Source of the DNA: Pseudomonas sp. L5B5
Lineage (GTDB): Bacteria > Pseudomonadota > Gammaproteobacteria > Pseudomonadales > Pseudomonadaceae
Direction: 5' to 3'
Length of the DNA: 64,000 nt
Assembly: GCF_020520285.1 (NCBI RefSeq)
Contig: NZ_CP084742.1
Span: 2,542,001 to 2,606,000 of the forward strand
In this document: positions 25,727 to 35,305 of the stretch, piece after piece
How the letters are laid out: each line of letters starts with the position of its first letter
Numbering within the stretch: position 1 is the first letter of the stretch
Notes under the pieces: generated by a model
Database searches by the model: none
What the model saw: the letters and a program-made list of their open reading frames with translations, nothing else
Told to the model about the DNA's origin: nothing
Program-made: the position numbers and the translations under genes

Positions 25727-26314
25727 TTAGCGGTTTTCCAGACTCGCAGCACGAGCATAAGGCAATGCGCTTTCAGTGCCTTTGAGTGCAGCTTGCTGAG
25801 CATGCTGGCGCAGATAGCTTGGCAGACGCTGGTCATGCCACCCTGGCTGCCCTTGCAATACACCATTGGCCATCGGGCCAGTGGCTTCGGAACTCTCATT
25901 GTAGCCAGCCAATACCGCCGGACCTTTGACCTGAGGCACCGCCAGGGTTGGCTGGCCAGCTTGCTGGGCCAGTTCTACACCCGCGATCTCGTCATGGTTG
26001 TACAGGCGAACACCTGCCAGCACCGCTACGGTCACCGAGGCGGCTACCGCCAGGCGACCCAGGCTGCGCCAGGGGCCACGGGAGCCTTTGGCTGGCACGG
26101 CTTCATCAGCCAGGGCTGCAGAAACGGCAGCGGCGATATCCAGACGCGGAAGCAGCAACTCCTTGTGCATGGCTGCCCGAGCGATCTGATAACGAGCCCA
26201 GGTCTCACGGGTTTCCACTTCGTCGACGGCATTCAATACCCGACGCAATTCCAGTTCGTCCGCTTCGTTATCCATCACCGCGGACAGCGATTCCTGCAGG
26301 GCTTCACGACTCAT
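25727..26314 (-). CDS. mucA: Anti-sigma factor MucA
   Basis: This 195-residue inner-membrane anti-sigma factor has a cytoplasmic AlgU-binding domain (MSREALQESLSAVMDNEADELELRRVL...), one membrane segment around residues 85-105 (LAVAASVTVAVLAGVRLY) and a periplasmic region that binds MucB. Length matches the functional P. aeruginosa protein (194), so there is no mucA22-type frameshift. The start is ATG 26314, not the upstream end of the open frame, which runs into algU. It lies 31 bases after algU. Confidence 0.95.
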   Translation of the reverse strand: MSREALQESLSAVMDNEADELELRRVLNAVDEVETRETWARYQIARAAMHKELLLPRLDIAAAVSAALADEAVPAKGSRGPWRSLGRLAVAASVTVAVLAGVRLYNHDEIAGVELAQQAGQPTLAVPQVKGPAVLAGYNESSEATGPMANGVLQGQPGWHDQRLPSYLRQHAQQAALKGTESALPYARAASLENR

Positions 26315-26345
26315 GGCGGTTCCTCTCTTGGCTGTCGCCGCTGTC

Positions 26346-26927
26346 TCAGGTTTCCTGCAACAACGGCTGCAGGGCTTTATCGATGGCTTCCCGAGCGCGG
26401 AAAATCCGGGAGCGCACGGTACCCACCGGACACTGCATGACGCTCGCAATGTCCTCGTAACTCAGACCATCGAATTCACGTAAAGTTAAAGCCGTACGCA
26501 AATCTTCAGGCAACTGCTGGATGGTGCGATGGACGGTGCCTTCGATCTCATCCCGCAACAACGCACGTTCCGGCGATTCGAGATCCTTCAGGCCATGATC
26601 GCCGTCGTAGAACTCCGCATCTTCAGAACTGACATCGCTATCCGGCGGCCGACGGCCGCGTGAAACCAGATAGTTTTTCGCCGTGTTGATGGCGATGCGG
26701 TACAGCCACGTGTAGAACGCACTGTCACCACGAAAATTACCTAGTGCACGGTATGCCTTGATGAAGGCTTCCTGTGCGACATCCTGGGCTTCATGGGTGT
26801 CGTGCACAAAACGCACGATCAACCCGAGAATTTTGTGCTGGTACTTCAGCACGAGCAGATCGAACGCGCGCTTGTCACCGCGCTGAACGCGCTCGACCAG
26901 CTGCTGATCCTCTTCCTGGGTTAGCAT
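26346..26927 (-). CDS. algU: RNA polymerase extracytoplasmic sigma factor AlgU (RpoE/sigma-22)
   Basis: This 193-residue ECF sigma factor drives the envelope-stress and alginate regulon. It is close to residue-for-residue with P. aeruginosa AlgU as I remember it: region 2 (RAFDLLVLKYQHKILGLIVRFVHD, AFYTWLYRIAINTAKNYLVSRGRRPPD) and region 4 (LPEDLRTALTLREFDGLSYEDIASVMQCPVGTVRSRIFRAREAID). ATG 26927 with GAGGAG eight bases upstream is chosen over the GTG two codons earlier. It heads the operon algU-mucA-mucB and has a matching AlgU-type promoter upstream. Confidence 0.97.
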   Translation of the reverse strand: MLTQEEDQQLVERVQRGDKRAFDLLVLKYQHKILGLIVRFVHDTHEAQDVAQEAFIKAYRALGNFRGDSAFYTWLYRIAINTAKNYLVSRGRRPPDSDVSSEDAEFYDGDHGLKDLESPERALLRDEIEGTVHRTIQQLPEDLRTALTLREFDGLSYEDIASVMQCPVGTVRSRIFRAREAIDKALQPLLQET

Positions 26928-27486
26928 GAACACTCCTCGGTAAACTCGGAGGAAGCTTGCATTGCTAATCGATCAGGCTTGCAAACATAGACTCGGGCTT
27001 CTCGCAAAAGTTCTCCCCCTCCAAGCAAGTTTCCTGCGGGCTCTGATCCGGCACGCACGAAAAACGCAGCGCGGGCAACCCCGGCTGCGCGAATAATCCT
27101 GTCGCCGGTCTCCACCCCCTGGGAATACGCTGTAAACCCCGGATAAAACCGACGCTGTCCCTTCTTCCAGGCAACCTTCTATTGAGTTTGGGGCCTTGGC
27201 AAAAGTTCCCAATCTTTATAGCTGTGCCGGACGAAGTTTGTGTAACGCTAAAGAGAAAAACAGCCCTGTGCCCTCGATCGTCCCTGTCAGGCCCGAAAAC
27301 GGCCTGAGCCCCAGGCTGACCGGGAGCAACGCTTTTGCTCAGCGAAGTCGCACAATGCCATGCAGGCGCGACTATTGTGCCGATCCCCCCCTCTATATAC
27401 TAGTGGGCTGTGTGGCTGCCTTGACTTGCCGATTCAGGCGTCTTGCGCCAACCCCGTCCCGGGTCGCTTTGAGCGGAATCCTTCAA
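26928..27486. other. Divergent regulatory region algU / nadB
   Basis: About 560 bases between divergent starts. Besides the strong AlgU promoter there is a second minus-strand GAACTT at 27203-27208 with a poor -10 match (TCAAT, 17-base spacing), a possible distal promoter. Toward nadB, TATACT at 27396-27401 is a candidate -10, but its -35 partner (TTGTGC) is only 15 bases away. The frame that reads into nadB from 27196 is not supported by a ribosome site. Confidence 0.5.
26987..27013 (-). promoter_or_regulatory. AlgU (sigma-22) autoregulatory promoter of algU
   Basis: Minus-strand GAACTT (27008-27013), 16 bases, then TCTAT (26987-26991). It matches the AlgU consensus GAACTT-N16/17-TCtga and closely resembles the known P. 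aeruginosa algU P1. It lies about 60 bases upstream of the algU start. Confidence 0.85.
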
Positions 27487-29109
27487 ATGAGCCAACAGTT
27501 TCAACACGATGTCCTGGTAATAGGCAGCGGCGCCGCCGGCCTGAGCCTGGCCCTGACCCTGCCCAGCCACCTGCGTATTGCGGTCTTGAGCAAGGGCGAT
27601 CTCGCCAATGGCTCGACCTATCGAGCCCAGGGGGGCGTGGCCGCGGTGCTGGACGACACCGACACCGTCGAATCCCATGTCGATGACACCCTCAATGCCG
27701 GCGCAGGCCTGTGTCATGAGGACGCGGTGCGTTTTACCGTGGAACACAGCCGGGAGGCCATCCAGTGGCTGATCGACCAGGGCGTGCCCTTTACCCGCGA
27801 CGAAGATGCCAGCAACGACGACAACGGCTTCGAATTCCACCTGACTCGTGAAGGCGGCCACAGCCACCGGCGTATCATCCATGCCGCAGACGCCACCGGC
27901 GCTGCCATCTTCACCACCCTGCTGGCCAAGGCCCGGCAACATCCCAATATCGAATTGCTGGAGCAACGGGTCGCCGTCGACCTCATCACTGAAAAACGCC
28001 TGGGCCTGGAAGGCCATCGCTGCCTGGGCGCCTACGTGCTCAACCGCGCCACCGGCGAAGTCGATACCTTCGGTGCACGCTTCGTGATCCTCGCTTCCGG
28101 CGGTGCAGCCAAGGTCTACCTCTATACCAGCAACCCCGACAGCGCCTGCGGCGACGGCATCGCCATGGCCTGGCGCTCGGGCTGCCGGGTGGCCAACCTG
28201 GAGTTCAATCAGTTTCATCCCACCTGCCTTTATCACCCGCAGGCCAAGAACTTCCTGATCACCGAAGCCCTGCGCGGCGAGGGCGCCCACTTAAAGCTGC
28301 CCAATGGCGAGCGATTCATGCAGCGCTTCGACCCCCGGGCCGAACTGGCACCCCGCGACATCGTCGCCCGGGCTATCGACCATGAGATGAAGCGCCTCGG
28401 TATCGACTGCGTCTACCTGGACATCAGCCACAAACCGGAAAGTTTCATCAAGAGTCATTTCCCCACTGTCTATGAGCGCTGCCTGGAGTTCTCCATCGAC
28501 ATCACCCGCCAGCCGATTCCGGTGGTGCCGGCCGCACACTACACCTGCGGCGGGGTCATGGTGGACCAGCATGGCCATACCGACGTACCCGGCTTGTATG
28601 CCATAGGCGAAACCAGCTTTACCGGCTTGCACGGGGCCAATCGCATGGCCAGCAATTCATTGCTGGAATGTTTCGTCTATGCCCGCTCGGCGGCGACCGA
28701 CATCCTCAGGCAACTGCCGCAGATCGCGCTCCCCATCGCCCTGCCCGCCTGGGACGCCAGTCAGGTCACCGACTCCGACGAAGACGTGATCATTGCGCAC
28801 AACTGGGACGAGCTGCGGCGTTTCATGTGGGACTACGTGGGCATCGTACGCACCAACAAGCGCCTGCAGCGGGCTCAGCACCGGGTGCGCCTGCTGCTGG
28901 ACGAGATCGACGAGTTCTACAGCAACTACAAGGTCAGCCGCGACCTGATCGAACTGCGCAACCTGGCCCAGGTCGCCGAGCTGATGATCCGCTCAGCGAT
29001 GGCGCGCAAGGAAAGCCGCGGCCTGCACTACACCCTCGATTACCCGCAGATGCTCGCCGAAGCCCGGGATACTATTCTGCAGCCGCCCACCTATTGCGAC
29101 CGAACTTGA
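27487..29109 (+). CDS. nadB: L-aspartate oxidase
   Basis: This 540-residue flavoenzyme oxidises L-aspartate to iminoaspartate for NAD synthesis with NadA. The FAD motif [15 protein letters not shown] is at the N terminus. Succinate dehydrogenase/fumarate reductase-type motifs follow: [51 protein letters not shown] and [21 protein letters not shown]. Length is normal. ATG 27487 is the family start ([11 protein letters not shown]). Its 3' end overlaps the convergent ygfX gene by 38 bases. Confidence 0.97.
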   Translation: MSQQFQHDVLVIGSGAAGLSLALTLPSHLRIAVLSKGDLANGSTYRAQGGVAAVLDDTDTVESHVDDTLNAGAGLCHEDAVRFTVEHSREAIQWLIDQGVPFTRDEDASNDDNGFEFHLTREGGHSHRRIIHAADATGAAIFTTLLAKARQHPNIELLEQRVAVDLITEKRLGLEGHRCLGAYVLNRATGEVDTFGARFVILASGGAAKVYLYTSNPDSACGDGIAMAWRSGCRVANLEFNQFHPTCLYHPQAKNFLITEALRGEGAHLKLPNGERFMQRFDPRAELAPRDIVARAIDHEMKRLGIDCVYLDISHKPESFIKSHFPTVYERCLEFSIDITRQPIPVVPAAHYTCGGVMVDQHGHTDVPGLYAIGETSFTGLHGANRMASNSLLECFVYARSAATDILRQLPQIALPIALPAWDASQVTDSDEDVIIAHNWDELRRFMWDYVGIVRTNKRLQRAQHRVRLLLDEIDEFYSNYKVSRDLIELRNLAQVAELMIRSAMARKESRGLHYTLDYPQMLAEARDTILQPPTYCDRT

Positions 29110-29524
29110 GCCGCACCCGCAGGCGCCGATGCTCGTCGGCCGCCTGCGAATCCCTCGGGACGCAGATGGAGCAGACCCGGCGCTGCCCCTTCAGGCGAAA
29201 ACGCAACACCACGATCAACGGCAGCGCCAGGCTGTCGGGGCACAAGTGCACCGCCTGCCAGCCCCCGGCCCGGCTCCACAATTGCCAGCCCGCGACGCCA
29301 TGGCGCAAGCGCGTAAAAGCCCGGGGGTGGCTCAACAGGATTTTGCGGGGCAGTGTCCAGGCGGCGTGCAGCAGGCACAGCAACAGCCCAAGGAGCGTGG
29401 ACACAAGGGGGATATCGAGCAAAAAAACGGCACCCAGGGCGAAGGCCTGGGCCAACAGATAGGCCGCCAGCAGTTGCAGTGAAGCCTGCCAGCGGCTCTC
29501 GAACAGCTTACTTGGGTTGGACAC
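29072..29524 (-). CDS. YgfX/CptA-like membrane protein
   Basis: This small inner-membrane protein of 150 residues has two hydrophobic segments at about 18-35 and 40-57 ([36 protein letters not shown]) and a basic C-terminal part. The layout and the coupling to sdhE fit YgfX/CptA, reported in enterobacteria as a partner or toxin-like factor linked to SdhE. The first 17 bases overlap sdhE, and the last 38 overlap nadB on the opposite strand. Function in Pseudomonas is untested. Confidence 0.75.
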   Translation of the reverse strand: MSNPSKLFESRWQASLQLLAAYLLAQAFALGAVFLLDIPLVSTLLGLLLCLLHAAWTLPRKILLSHPRAFTRLRHGVAGWQLWSRAGGWQAVHLCPDSLALPLIVVLRFRLKGQRRVCSICVPRDSQAADEHRRLRVRLKFGRNRWAAAE

Positions 29525-29762
29525 GGTCCAGGATCATGCGCACCATGCGCTGCAACTCGGGATCCGGGGATTCGCTGCGTTCCATGAACCAGCCGAACAT
29601 GTCCTGGTCCTCGCACTCGAGCAGCTTGCGATAGCACTCGCGATCCGTTTCGTTGAGATGCGCATACACCTCCCTGACGAACGGCACCAGCAATACGTCC
29701 AGTTCGAGCATGCCGCGACGGCTGTGCCAGTAGAGGCGATTCAGTTCAACATCTTCAACCAT
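29508..29762 (-). CDS. sdhE: FAD assembly factor SdhE (YgfY/CptB)
   Basis: This 84-residue helical protein helps attach FAD covalently to SdhA and to fumarate reductase. The RGMLELD motif (residues 16-22 in [14 protein letters not shown]), with the Gly needed for flavinylation, is intact. The usual DxxMFxWF segment appears as [13 protein letters not shown]. It is the first gene of a two-gene operon with ygfX, transcribed away from ygfZ. Confidence 0.92.
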   Translation of the reverse strand: MVEDVELNRLYWHSRRGMLELDVLLVPFVREVYAHLNETDRECYRKLLECEDQDMFGWFMERSESPDPELQRMVRMILDRVQPK

Positions 29763-29911
29763 GGAACGCTCCTCAAATAGGGCGCAAGTATACAGTCAGG
29801 GACAGGCGATGACAGTCGGCTTTGGTCGGTCACCGCCCATCCTTTGTGAACTATCCATTTCAGGGGAGCCCCCTTATGATGTGCCCCAGACTTTTTACCC
29901 TGCGATGAACC

Positions 29912-30853
29912 ATGGCTGACTCCGCTTTTTTCTGCTCCCTGTCCCACGAAGGCGTGCTCGCCGCCCGCGGCCCCGATGCCGGCAAATTCCTGCAGGGTCA
30001 ACTGACCTGCAACCTCAATTACCTCAGTGACAGCCAGTCCAGCCTGGGCGCCCGCTGTACCCAGAAAGGCCGCATGCAATCCAGCTTCCGCATTCTCCTG
30101 GAAGGTGACGGTTACCTGCTGGCCATGGCCAGCGAACTGATCGAGGCGCAACTGGCGGACCTGAAGAAATACGCGGTGTTCTCCAAGGCCAAGCTCAACG
30201 ATGACAGCTCCAGCTGGGCACGTTTCGGCCTGGATTCGGCCCAGGGTGTTCTCGCCGGGCTGGGGCTCGAGCTGCCCCAGGAGGATGGTGCCGTGGCCCG
30301 GGCGGACGGCCTGATCGCCGTGCGTGTCTCAACCGACCGTGCAGAGCTCTGGATTCCGGCCGAACGCGCCGCTGGGTTGCGCCAGCACCTGGCCGCGCAA
30401 CTGCCCGAAGGCGAGCTGAACCAGTGGCTGCTGGGCCAGGTTCGCGCAGGCCTGGGCCAGGTCATGCCACAGACCCGCGAACTGTTCATCCCGCAGATGC
30501 TCAACCTGCAAGCCGTGGGTGGCGTCAGCTTCAAGAAGGGCTGCTATACCGGCCAGGAAATCGTCGCCCGCATGCAGTACCTGGGCAAACTCAAGCGTCG
30601 CCTGTACCGCCTGGCCCTGCCCTCAGGCGAATTGCCGCTACCGGGCACCCCGCTGTTTTCCCCGACCCACGGCAGTGCCATCGGTGAGGTGGTGCTGGCG
30701 GCCCAGGCTGCGGATCAAGTGGAACTGCTGGCCGTGGTACAGGCCGAAGCAGCGGAAGATGGCAACCTGCACCTGGGCACGCTCGAAGGGCCCGGCCTGC
30801 AATTGCTCGACCTGCCGTACCAGCTGGATCGCGATCGCGAAATCCTGCGCTGA
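29912..30853 (+). CDS. ygfZ: Folate-binding Fe-S cluster repair/maturation protein YgfZ
   Basis: This 313-residue GcvT-like protein uses tetrahydrofolate to help build or repair [4Fe-4S] enzymes such as MiaB. The invariant KGCYTGQE motif is present (Cys211). The N-terminal LQGQLTCNLNYL and QKGRMQSSFRILL segments agree with the family, as does length. ATG 29912 is the first good start. The HDOD gene follows after 37 bases and may be cotranscribed. Confidence 0.93.
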   Translation: MADSAFFCSLSHEGVLAARGPDAGKFLQGQLTCNLNYLSDSQSSLGARCTQKGRMQSSFRILLEGDGYLLAMASELIEAQLADLKKYAVFSKAKLNDDSSSWARFGLDSAQGVLAGLGLELPQEDGAVARADGLIAVRVSTDRAELWIPAERAAGLRQHLAAQLPEGELNQWLLGQVRAGLGQVMPQTRELFIPQMLNLQAVGGVSFKKGCYTGQEIVARMQYLGKLKRRLYRLALPSGELPLPGTPLFSPTHGSAIGEVVLAAQAADQVELLAVVQAEAAEDGNLHLGTLEGPGLQLLDLPYQLDRDREILR

Positions 30854-30890
30854 TCGCCTGCCCTTTCCTGCAACACCCTAGAGAACTGAA

Positions 30891-31712
30891 ATGACTGAGC
30901 TGGCGGAAAAGGTCCAACAGGATTTGGTCGAGGCCATCGACAACGATGACCTGGTCCTGCCAACCCTACCGGAGGTGGCCATGCAGATTCGCCAGGCCGC
31001 CGAAGACCCGGAAATCAGCGTCAGCACCCTGAGCAAAGTGATAGGTCGCGACACTGCTCTGTCGGCACGACTGATCAAGGTGGTCAACAGCCCGCTCCTG
31101 CGAGCGGCCCAGGAAGTCACCGACCTGCATACCGCCATCACGCGCCTGGGCGTCAACTACAGCAGCAACCTGGCCATCGGCCTGGTGATGGAACAGATCT
31201 TCAATGCCCGCTCCGAAGTGGTGGAGCACAAGATGCGCGACGTCTGGCGCCGGAGCCTGGAAGTGGCCGGGGTCTGCTATGCCCTGTGCCGCAGCTATAC
31301 CCAGCTCAAGCCAGACCAGGCGGCGCTCGGCGGCCTGGTGCACCAGATCGGCGTACTGCCGATCCTGACCTACGCCGAAGACCACTACGAGCTGCTGGCC
31401 GACCCGGTCAGCCTCAACCACGTGATCGAACAGATCCACCCACTCCTGGGCAACAAGCTGCTGCAGGTCTGGGAGTTCCCCGAGCAACTGGCGCAGATTC
31501 CCCAGCAATACCTGGACTTCCAGCGTCAGGGCGCCCAGATCGACTACGTGGATCTGGTCCAGGTCGCCACCCTGTACTGCCACAAGGACACCGACCACCC
31601 GCTCTCGCGGATCGATGCCTTCAGCGTACCGGCCTTCAAGAAACTGAAGATCGACCCGGACGACCAGGCCATGTGCCGCGACCTCGAGGAATCGCGCTCG
31701 ATGCTCTACTGA
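30891..31712 (+). CDS. HDOD-domain protein
   Basis: This 273-residue protein is almost entirely one HDOD domain. The typical N-terminal LPTLPEVAMQIRQAAEDPEISVSTLSKVIGRDTALSARLIKVVNSPL is present. The HD-type active site is degenerate (VHQIGVLP rather than HDIG), as in most HDOD proteins, which act as signalling adaptors in c-di-GMP or stress pathways. No second domain is seen. It converges on tctE. Confidence 0.88.
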   Translation: MTELAEKVQQDLVEAIDNDDLVLPTLPEVAMQIRQAAEDPEISVSTLSKVIGRDTALSARLIKVVNSPLLRAAQEVTDLHTAITRLGVNYSSNLAIGLVMEQIFNARSEVVEHKMRDVWRRSLEVAGVCYALCRSYTQLKPDQAALGGLVHQIGVLPILTYAEDHYELLADPVSLNHVIEQIHPLLGNKLLQVWEFPEQLAQIPQQYLDFQRQGAQIDYVDLVQVATLYCHKDTDHPLSRIDAFSVPAFKKLKIDPDDQAMCRDLEESRSMLY

Positions 31713-31719
31713 GCGGGCC

Positions 31720-33117
31720 TTATCGAGACTCCTGACCTGCGCTGAAACTCACCCTCACCTTCAAGCCCGACGGCTGGCCGTCATGCAGGCTGATCTGTGC
31801 CAGATGCGCGCGACAGATTTCACCGACGATGGCCAACCCCAGCCCCGATCCGGCTACCTGCTGGTTGCGCCGGTAGAAGCGCTCGAAGACCCGGTCGCGA
31901 TCCTCCAGGGGAATCCCCGGCCCGTCATCCTCCACCTCCAGCACCCCCGGCGCGGCAACCCTCAGCACCACATTACCGCCCGACGGCGTATGGGCCAGGG
32001 CATTGTCCACCAGGTTGCTCAGCAGCTCATTGAGCAGGGTCGGCTCGCCCTTGAGCCACACGGGCTCGTCGGCCTCCAACGCCAGGGCGACGCCCCGGGC
32101 ATGGGCCAGCGGTGCCATGGCCATGCCCAACTCGCGCGCCAGCTGGCTGAGATCGAGCGGTTGCGCCCCACCCTCGGCAATCGCCCGGGCGCCGTTTTCC
32201 ACCCGGGCCAGGGACAACAGCTGGTTGGCCAGATGGGTCAGACGGTCGGTGCCCTGGGCCACGTTCTCCAGGGTCGAGCGCCAGGTCTGCGGTTCATTGG
32301 AACGCAACCCGAGCTCGAGACGGGCCTTGAGCGCCGCCAGCGGGGTACGCAACTCATGGGCCGCGTCAGCGATGAACTGCGCCTGACGCTCGAACTGTCC
32401 GCGCAAACGCTCGGTGAAATGGTTCAAGGCCCGTACCAGCGGCCCCAGCTCGTGCTGCACCGAAACCAGCGGCAGAGGCCGCAGGTCGTCCGGCTGACGC
32501 TCCTCCACCGCACTGCGCAAGCGCTCCAGCGGTCGCAAGGCCGCACTCACCGCGAACCACACCAGCAGCAGGGCGCCGATGGCCAGCATGCCCAGGCGCA
32601 ACAGGGTGTCGGCCATCAGGCTGCGGGCCATGGCCACCCGGGCCTCATCGGTTTCCGCCACGCGGATTTCCGCCATGCCGTTCATGTTCGGCTCGCTGAC
32701 CGCCTTGAGCAGGCTCACCACCCGCACGTTCTGCCCCAGGTAGGTCGCATCGTAGAACCGTGCCAGCGCCGGGTAGTCATCGGTGCGCGGCGTACCTGGC
32801 GGCGGCCCCGGCAGGTTCTCGTAGCCGGAAATCAGTTGTTGGTGGATGTCATTGACCTGGTAGTAGATTCGCCCGGCACTGTCATAGGCGAAGGTGTCCA
32901 GGGCCACATAAGGCACGTTGGCACTGAGGCTGCCATCACGCTGGGACAGGCCGGCGGCGATGGTTCGAGCCGAGGCCAGGAGGGTTCGGTCGTAGGCGGT
33001 GTCGGCAGCCTCGCGACCGTTCCAGTAGGCGCTCAGGCCACTGGCCAGCATCAGCACCACCAGCAGCAGCGCCAGGTTCCACAACAGGCGCCAGCGCAGG
33101 CTGCTGGGCTTATGCAT
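31720..33117 (-). CDS. tctE: TctE-like sensor histidine kinase
   Basis: This 465-residue membrane kinase has two membrane helices (about 11-31 and 175-195) around a periplasmic sensor region, a HAMP-like linker, and the kinase core. The core has phospho-acceptor His254 in AHELRTPLAALKARLE, an N box NELLSNLVDNALAH, a G1 box VEDDGPGIPLEDRDRVFERFYR and GSGLGLAIV. It overlaps tctD by 8 bases and so is cotranscribed. With OpdH and TctCBA next door it probably senses a tricarboxylate such as citrate or cis-aconitate. Confidence 0.9.
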   Translation of the reverse strand: MHKPSSLRWRLLWNLALLLVVLMLASGLSAYWNGREAADTAYDRTLLASARTIAAGLSQRDGSLSANVPYVALDTFAYDSAGRIYYQVNDIHQQLISGYENLPGPPPGTPRTDDYPALARFYDATYLGQNVRVVSLLKAVSEPNMNGMAEIRVAETDEARVAMARSLMADTLLRLGMLAIGALLLVWFAVSAALRPLERLRSAVEERQPDDLRPLPLVSVQHELGPLVRALNHFTERLRGQFERQAQFIADAAHELRTPLAALKARLELGLRSNEPQTWRSTLENVAQGTDRLTHLANQLLSLARVENGARAIAEGGAQPLDLSQLARELGMAMAPLAHARGVALALEADEPVWLKGEPTLLNELLSNLVDNALAHTPSGGNVVLRVAAPGVLEVEDDGPGIPLEDRDRVFERFYRRNQQVAGSGLGLAIVGEICRAHLAQISLHDGQPSGLKVRVSFSAGQESR

Positions 33118-33781
33118 CGCGGCTTTCCAGCAAGTAGCCCAGGCCGCGGAAGGTCACGATGGCCACCGCCTGGCCATCGAGCTTCTTGCGCAGGCGATGG
33201 ATATAGATCTCGATGGCATCCGGACTGGCTTCCTCATCCAGGCCGAACACCTGGGAGGCCAGCTGCTCCTTGCTCATCACCCGGCCAGGCCGGGCGATCA
33301 ACGCCTCGAGTACCGCCTGCTCGCGGGACGTCAGGGTCAGCAACTCCTCGCCAAGGGTAAAGCGCCGGGTGTCCAGGTCGTAGGCCAGCACCCCGCAACG
33401 CTGCTGGCGTTCACCACCCAGCACGCTGCGGCGCAACAGCGCCTTGACCCTGGCCTCCAGCTCGGTCAGCTCGAATGGCTTGGCCAGGTAGTCATCGGCC
33501 CCGAGGTTCAACCCGTGCACCCGATCCTTGACGTCGCTGCGAGCGGTAAGCATCAGTACCGGCAGGTTCTTGCCACGGGCACGCAAGCGCGCCAGCACTT
33601 CGAAACCGTCCATGCGCGGCAAGCCGACATCGAGGACCACCATGGCGTATTCCTCGCTGCCCAGGGCCAGGTCGGCGGCCACCCCGTCGTGCAGCACATC
33701 CACGGTCAGGCCGGTGCTCTTGAGCGCCTGGGCGACACTTTCAGCCAGTTGCAGATGGTCTTCGACCAGCAGGACCCGCAT
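33110..33781 (-). CDS. tctD: TctD-like response regulator (OmpR family)
   Basis: This 223-residue response regulator has a receiver domain with Asp51 (VVLDVGLPRMDGFEVL), the acidic pair ED at 7-8, and Lys in KPFEL. A C-terminal winged helix (about 125-220) includes TLTSREQAVLEALIARPGRVMSKEQL and IEIYIHRLRKKL. It is the first gene of tctDE and diverges from opdH; phosphorylated TctD probably activates opdH-tctCBA. Confidence 0.92.
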   Translation of the reverse strand: MRVLLVEDHLQLAESVAQALKSTGLTVDVLHDGVAADLALGSEEYAMVVLDVGLPRMDGFEVLARLRARGKNLPVLMLTARSDVKDRVHGLNLGADDYLAKPFELTELEARVKALLRRSVLGGERQQRCGVLAYDLDTRRFTLGEELLTLTSREQAVLEALIARPGRVMSKEQLASQVFGLDEEASPDAIEIYIHRLRKKLDGQAVAIVTFRGLGYLLESRDA

Positions 33782-33879
33782 GGATTTGCACCTCGTTCAG
33801 GGGGAATCGACCGTGTTTTGCGCGCGGAGTGTAACGCCGCAACCGCTGCTGTGAAGCCTGGAAATCGTGGAAGCTGGCT

Positions 33880-33901
33880 GAAAGGTTAGCGAAAGGTTGG
33901 C
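33880..33901. promoter_or_regulatory. Tandem direct repeats, probable TctD binding site
   Basis: GAAAGGTT occurs at 33880-33887 and again at 33891-33898, an 11-base period (GAAAGGTTaGC then GAAAGGTTgGC). OmpR-family regulators typically bind as dimers to half-sites about one helical turn apart. It lies about 100 bases before tctD and 110 before opdH in their shared upstream region. Confidence 0.6.
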
Positions 33902-34012
33902 CCTTTAGAGTCCTGTAACGGAAAGTTTCGGCAGCCCTGCCGAACTCCGCCGACATGCAAAACGCCTAGATGCGTTTTCATCAAAATAAGAACAATAACG
34001 GAGTACCACCGG

Positions 34013-35305
34013 ATGCCATCCACGCACCCTCAGGCCACCACGCCTGTGCGTTTCTCCCGCCTGACCCCGACCGCCCTTGCCAGCGCCGCCGCCCTTGCCG
34101 GTGTCGCCCCGCTGACCCAGGCCGCCTTCTTCGAAGACAGCAGCGCCACCTTCGAAACCCGCAACATGTATTTCAACCGAGACTTTCGCGACGGCACCAG
34201 CGCCCAGCAATCAAAGCGCGATGAATGGGCCCAGGGCTTCATGCTCAATCTGCAGTCGGGCTACACCGACGGCACCGTGGGTTTTGGCCTGGACGCCCTG
34301 GGCATGCTCGGGATCAAGCTCGACTCCAGCCCCGATCGCACCGGCACCGGCCTGTTGCCGACCCACGATGACGGGCGCGCGGCCGACCAGTACTCCAAGC
34401 TCGGCCTGACCGGCAAGGTGAAGATCTCCGCCACCGAACTGAAGATCGGCAGCCTGATCCCGGAACTGCCGATCCTCAAGCCCAATGACGGGCGCATCCT
34501 GCCGCAGACGTTCGAGGGCGGTTTGCTGACCTCCAGGGAGATCAAGAACCTGACCTTCACCGGCGGCCGCCTCAACAAGGCCAAGGACCGCGACGACAGC
34601 AACTACGAGGACATCCGCCTCAACAACAAGAACAGCCGTTTCGCCGGCACCGTGGCCGGCAAGCACTTCAACTTCGGCGGCCTGGACTACAAGTTCACCG
34701 ACAAGATCACCGGCAGCTACCACTTCGCCCAACTGGACGATGTCTACCGCCAGCATTTCCTCGGCCTGGTCGCCTCCCGGCCCATGGGCCCGGGCACCTT
34801 CGCCACCGACCTGCGCCTGGCCATCAGCGACGACCAGGGCCAGGCCCGCGGCGGCAAGATCGACAACAAGTCCCTCAACGGCCTGGTGAGCTACGCCCTC
34901 AACGGCCATAAACTCAGTGCCGGCTACCAGCACATGTCCGGCGACAGCGCTTTTCCCTACGTGGATGGCAGCGATCCGTACTTGGTGAACTTCGTGCAGA
35001 TCAACGACTTCGCCGGCGCCGAGGAGCGCTCCTGGCAAGCCCGCTACGACTACGACTTCGCCAAGCTGGGGGTGCCCGGCCTGAGCTTCATGACCCGCTA
35101 CCTGCGCGGTGACAACATCGCCCTGAAAAACGGCGACACCGGCAAGGAATGGGAACGCAACACCGAGATCAAGTACGTGGTGCAAAGCGGTACCTTCAAG
35201 GACGTCGCGGTACGCCTGCGCAATGCCACCTACCGTTCCAACTATTCGGCTCGCGATGCGGACGAAGTACGCCTGCTGGTGAGCTACAGCGTGGCCCTGT
35301 GGTAA
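34013..35305 (+). CDS. opdH: OprD-family porin OpdH-like (tricarboxylate uptake)
   Basis: This 430-residue outer-membrane porin has a signal peptide ending LTQAAFFED and the OprD-family pattern thereafter: FETRNMYFNRDF, KLGLTGKVKISATELKIGSLIPELPILKPNDGRILPQTFEGGLLTSREIKNLTFTGGRL, and the C-terminal LLVSYSVALW ending in Trp. In P. aeruginosa, OpdH is an OprD-family porin linked to cis-aconitate and tricarboxylate use, and it lies between tctDE and tctCBA as here. ATG 34013 has a GGAG ribosome site. A GC-rich hairpin (35328-35343) follows before tctC. Confidence 0.9.
   Translation: MPSTHPQATTPVRFSRLTPTALASAAALAGVAPLTQAAFFEDSSATFETRNMYFNRDFRDGTSAQQSKRDEWAQGFMLNLQSGYTDGTVGFGLDALGMLGIKLDSSPDRTGTGLLPTHDDGRAADQYSKLGLTGKVKISATELKIGSLIPELPILKPNDGRILPQTFEGGLLTSREIKNLTFTGGRLNKAKDRDDSNYEDIRLNNKNSRFAGTVAGKHFNFGGLDYKFTDKITGSYHFAQLDDVYRQHFLGLVASRPMGPGTFATDLRLAISDDQGQARGGKIDNKSLNGLVSYALNGHKLSAGYQHMSGDSAFPYVDGSDPYLVNFVQINDFAGAEERSWQARYDYDFAKLGVPGLSFMTRYLRGDNIALKNGDTGKEWERNTEIKYVVQSGTFKDVAVRLRNATYRSNYSARDADEVRLLVSYSVALW

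Noticed and set aside
27196..27486. Upstream extension of the nadB frame
   Set aside because: The family start is ATG 27487 and the extension lies in the algU/nadB promoter region without a ribosome site or homologous residues.
31783..33360. Long plus-strand open frame opposite tctE and part of tctD (525 codons)
   Set aside because: Low-complexity Gln/Arg/His-rich translation and complete overlap with well-identified genes on the other strand.
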